From Calditrichia bacterium (GTDB lineage Bacteria; Calditrichota; Calditrichia; Calditrichales; J004): 64,000 bases of DNA. The position numbers and the translations under genes are program-made. Position 1 is the stretch's first letter; every line of letters starts with the position of its first letter. The notes beneath the pieces are model-generated. The model was not told the origin of the DNA. It ran no database searches and saw only the letters and a list, made by a program, of their open reading frames with translations. Location of the stretch: NCBI GenBank assembly GCA_020635035.1, contig JACKAO010000003.1:124001-188000 (forward strand). Direction: 5' to 3'. Shown piece after piece: positions 63,987 to 64,000 of this stretch.

Positions 63987-64000
63987 TCGGGAAGTTTAAG

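Noticed and set aside
1..64000. CRISPR arrays, tRNA or rRNA genes, insertion sequences, integrases
   Set aside because: None seen: no regularly spaced direct repeats, no transposase or integrase motifs, no rRNA or tRNA-like conserved segments.

Overview
The window reads as a chromosomal segment of a Gram-negative bacterium of the Bacteroidota/Calditrichota (FCB) type. This is inferred from content, not from a database match: many lipoproteins with lipobox cysteines, outer-membrane efflux parts, an ECF sigma/anti-sigma pair with FecR and VIT-VWA proteins, golvesin-like domains, AddAB-like helicase-nuclease genes, a fused alpha/beta 2-oxoacid dehydrogenase E1, and moderate AT-rich composition. 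I see no phage, integrase, insertion sequence, CRISPR, tRNA or rRNA.

Layout. 1-5.3 kb: 5' part of an Ada-like alkylation-repair gene, an anti-sigma/ECF-sigma operon, a divergent VIT-VWA protein and a FecR lipoprotein. 5.4-8.3 kb: a Na+/Ca2+-type antiporter and a hybrid histidine kinase. 8.5-24.0 kb: a large one-direction transport cluster, made of an ABC ATPase, an ABC permease fused to an M1-peptidase-like ectodomain and a golvesin-like domain, a TolC-like channel, a membrane fusion protein, an RND pump, a 1571-residue RND pump fused to an ABC ATPase, and an ABC-2 permease. 24.1-26.7 kb: msrP and msrQ with two small lipoprotein genes between them. 26.7-30.3 kb: a lipoprotein and a large amidase with an inserted golvesin-like domain. 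30.4-36 kb: a KefB/C-like antiporter, a three-gene overlapping operon (PLP enzyme, CDP-alcohol phosphotransferase, cytidylyltransferase) and a LysE-type exporter. 36.2-45.6 kb: SRP RNA, dnaX, ybaB, recR and convergent addA/addB-like genes. 45.8-51 kb: a CgeB-like glycosyltransferase, an AraC regulator, a cupin, a DUF3237 protein, an unknown protein, a CvfB-like RNA-binding protein and a small GNAT protein. 51.1-61.3 kb: serA, a 2-oxoacid dehydrogenase E1/E2 pair, a 2Fe-2S ferredoxin with ygfZ, DUF2203, dus, pepT, DUF971 and a small duplicated-motif protein. 61.3-64 kb: an operon of MATE exporter, HAD hydrolase and chloramphenicol-acetyltransferase-like protein.

The most unusual system is the 8.5-24 kb cluster. 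In the 1571-residue protein, the RND pump is followed by a membrane hairpin and then what looks like the first strand and A-loop of an ABC ATPase. About 170 residues with four predicted membrane helices follow, and only then the Walker A, signature and Walker B core. The ATPase domain therefore seems to be split by a membrane insertion within a protein that is also an RND transporter. With the neighbouring TolC channel, fusion protein and ABC permeases this suggests a mixed RND/ABC envelope export machine. Further domain insertions (golvesin-like module inside an amidase catalytic domain), a DnaX that lost half of its zinc ligands, and a possible lipid headgroup operon are also worth checking.
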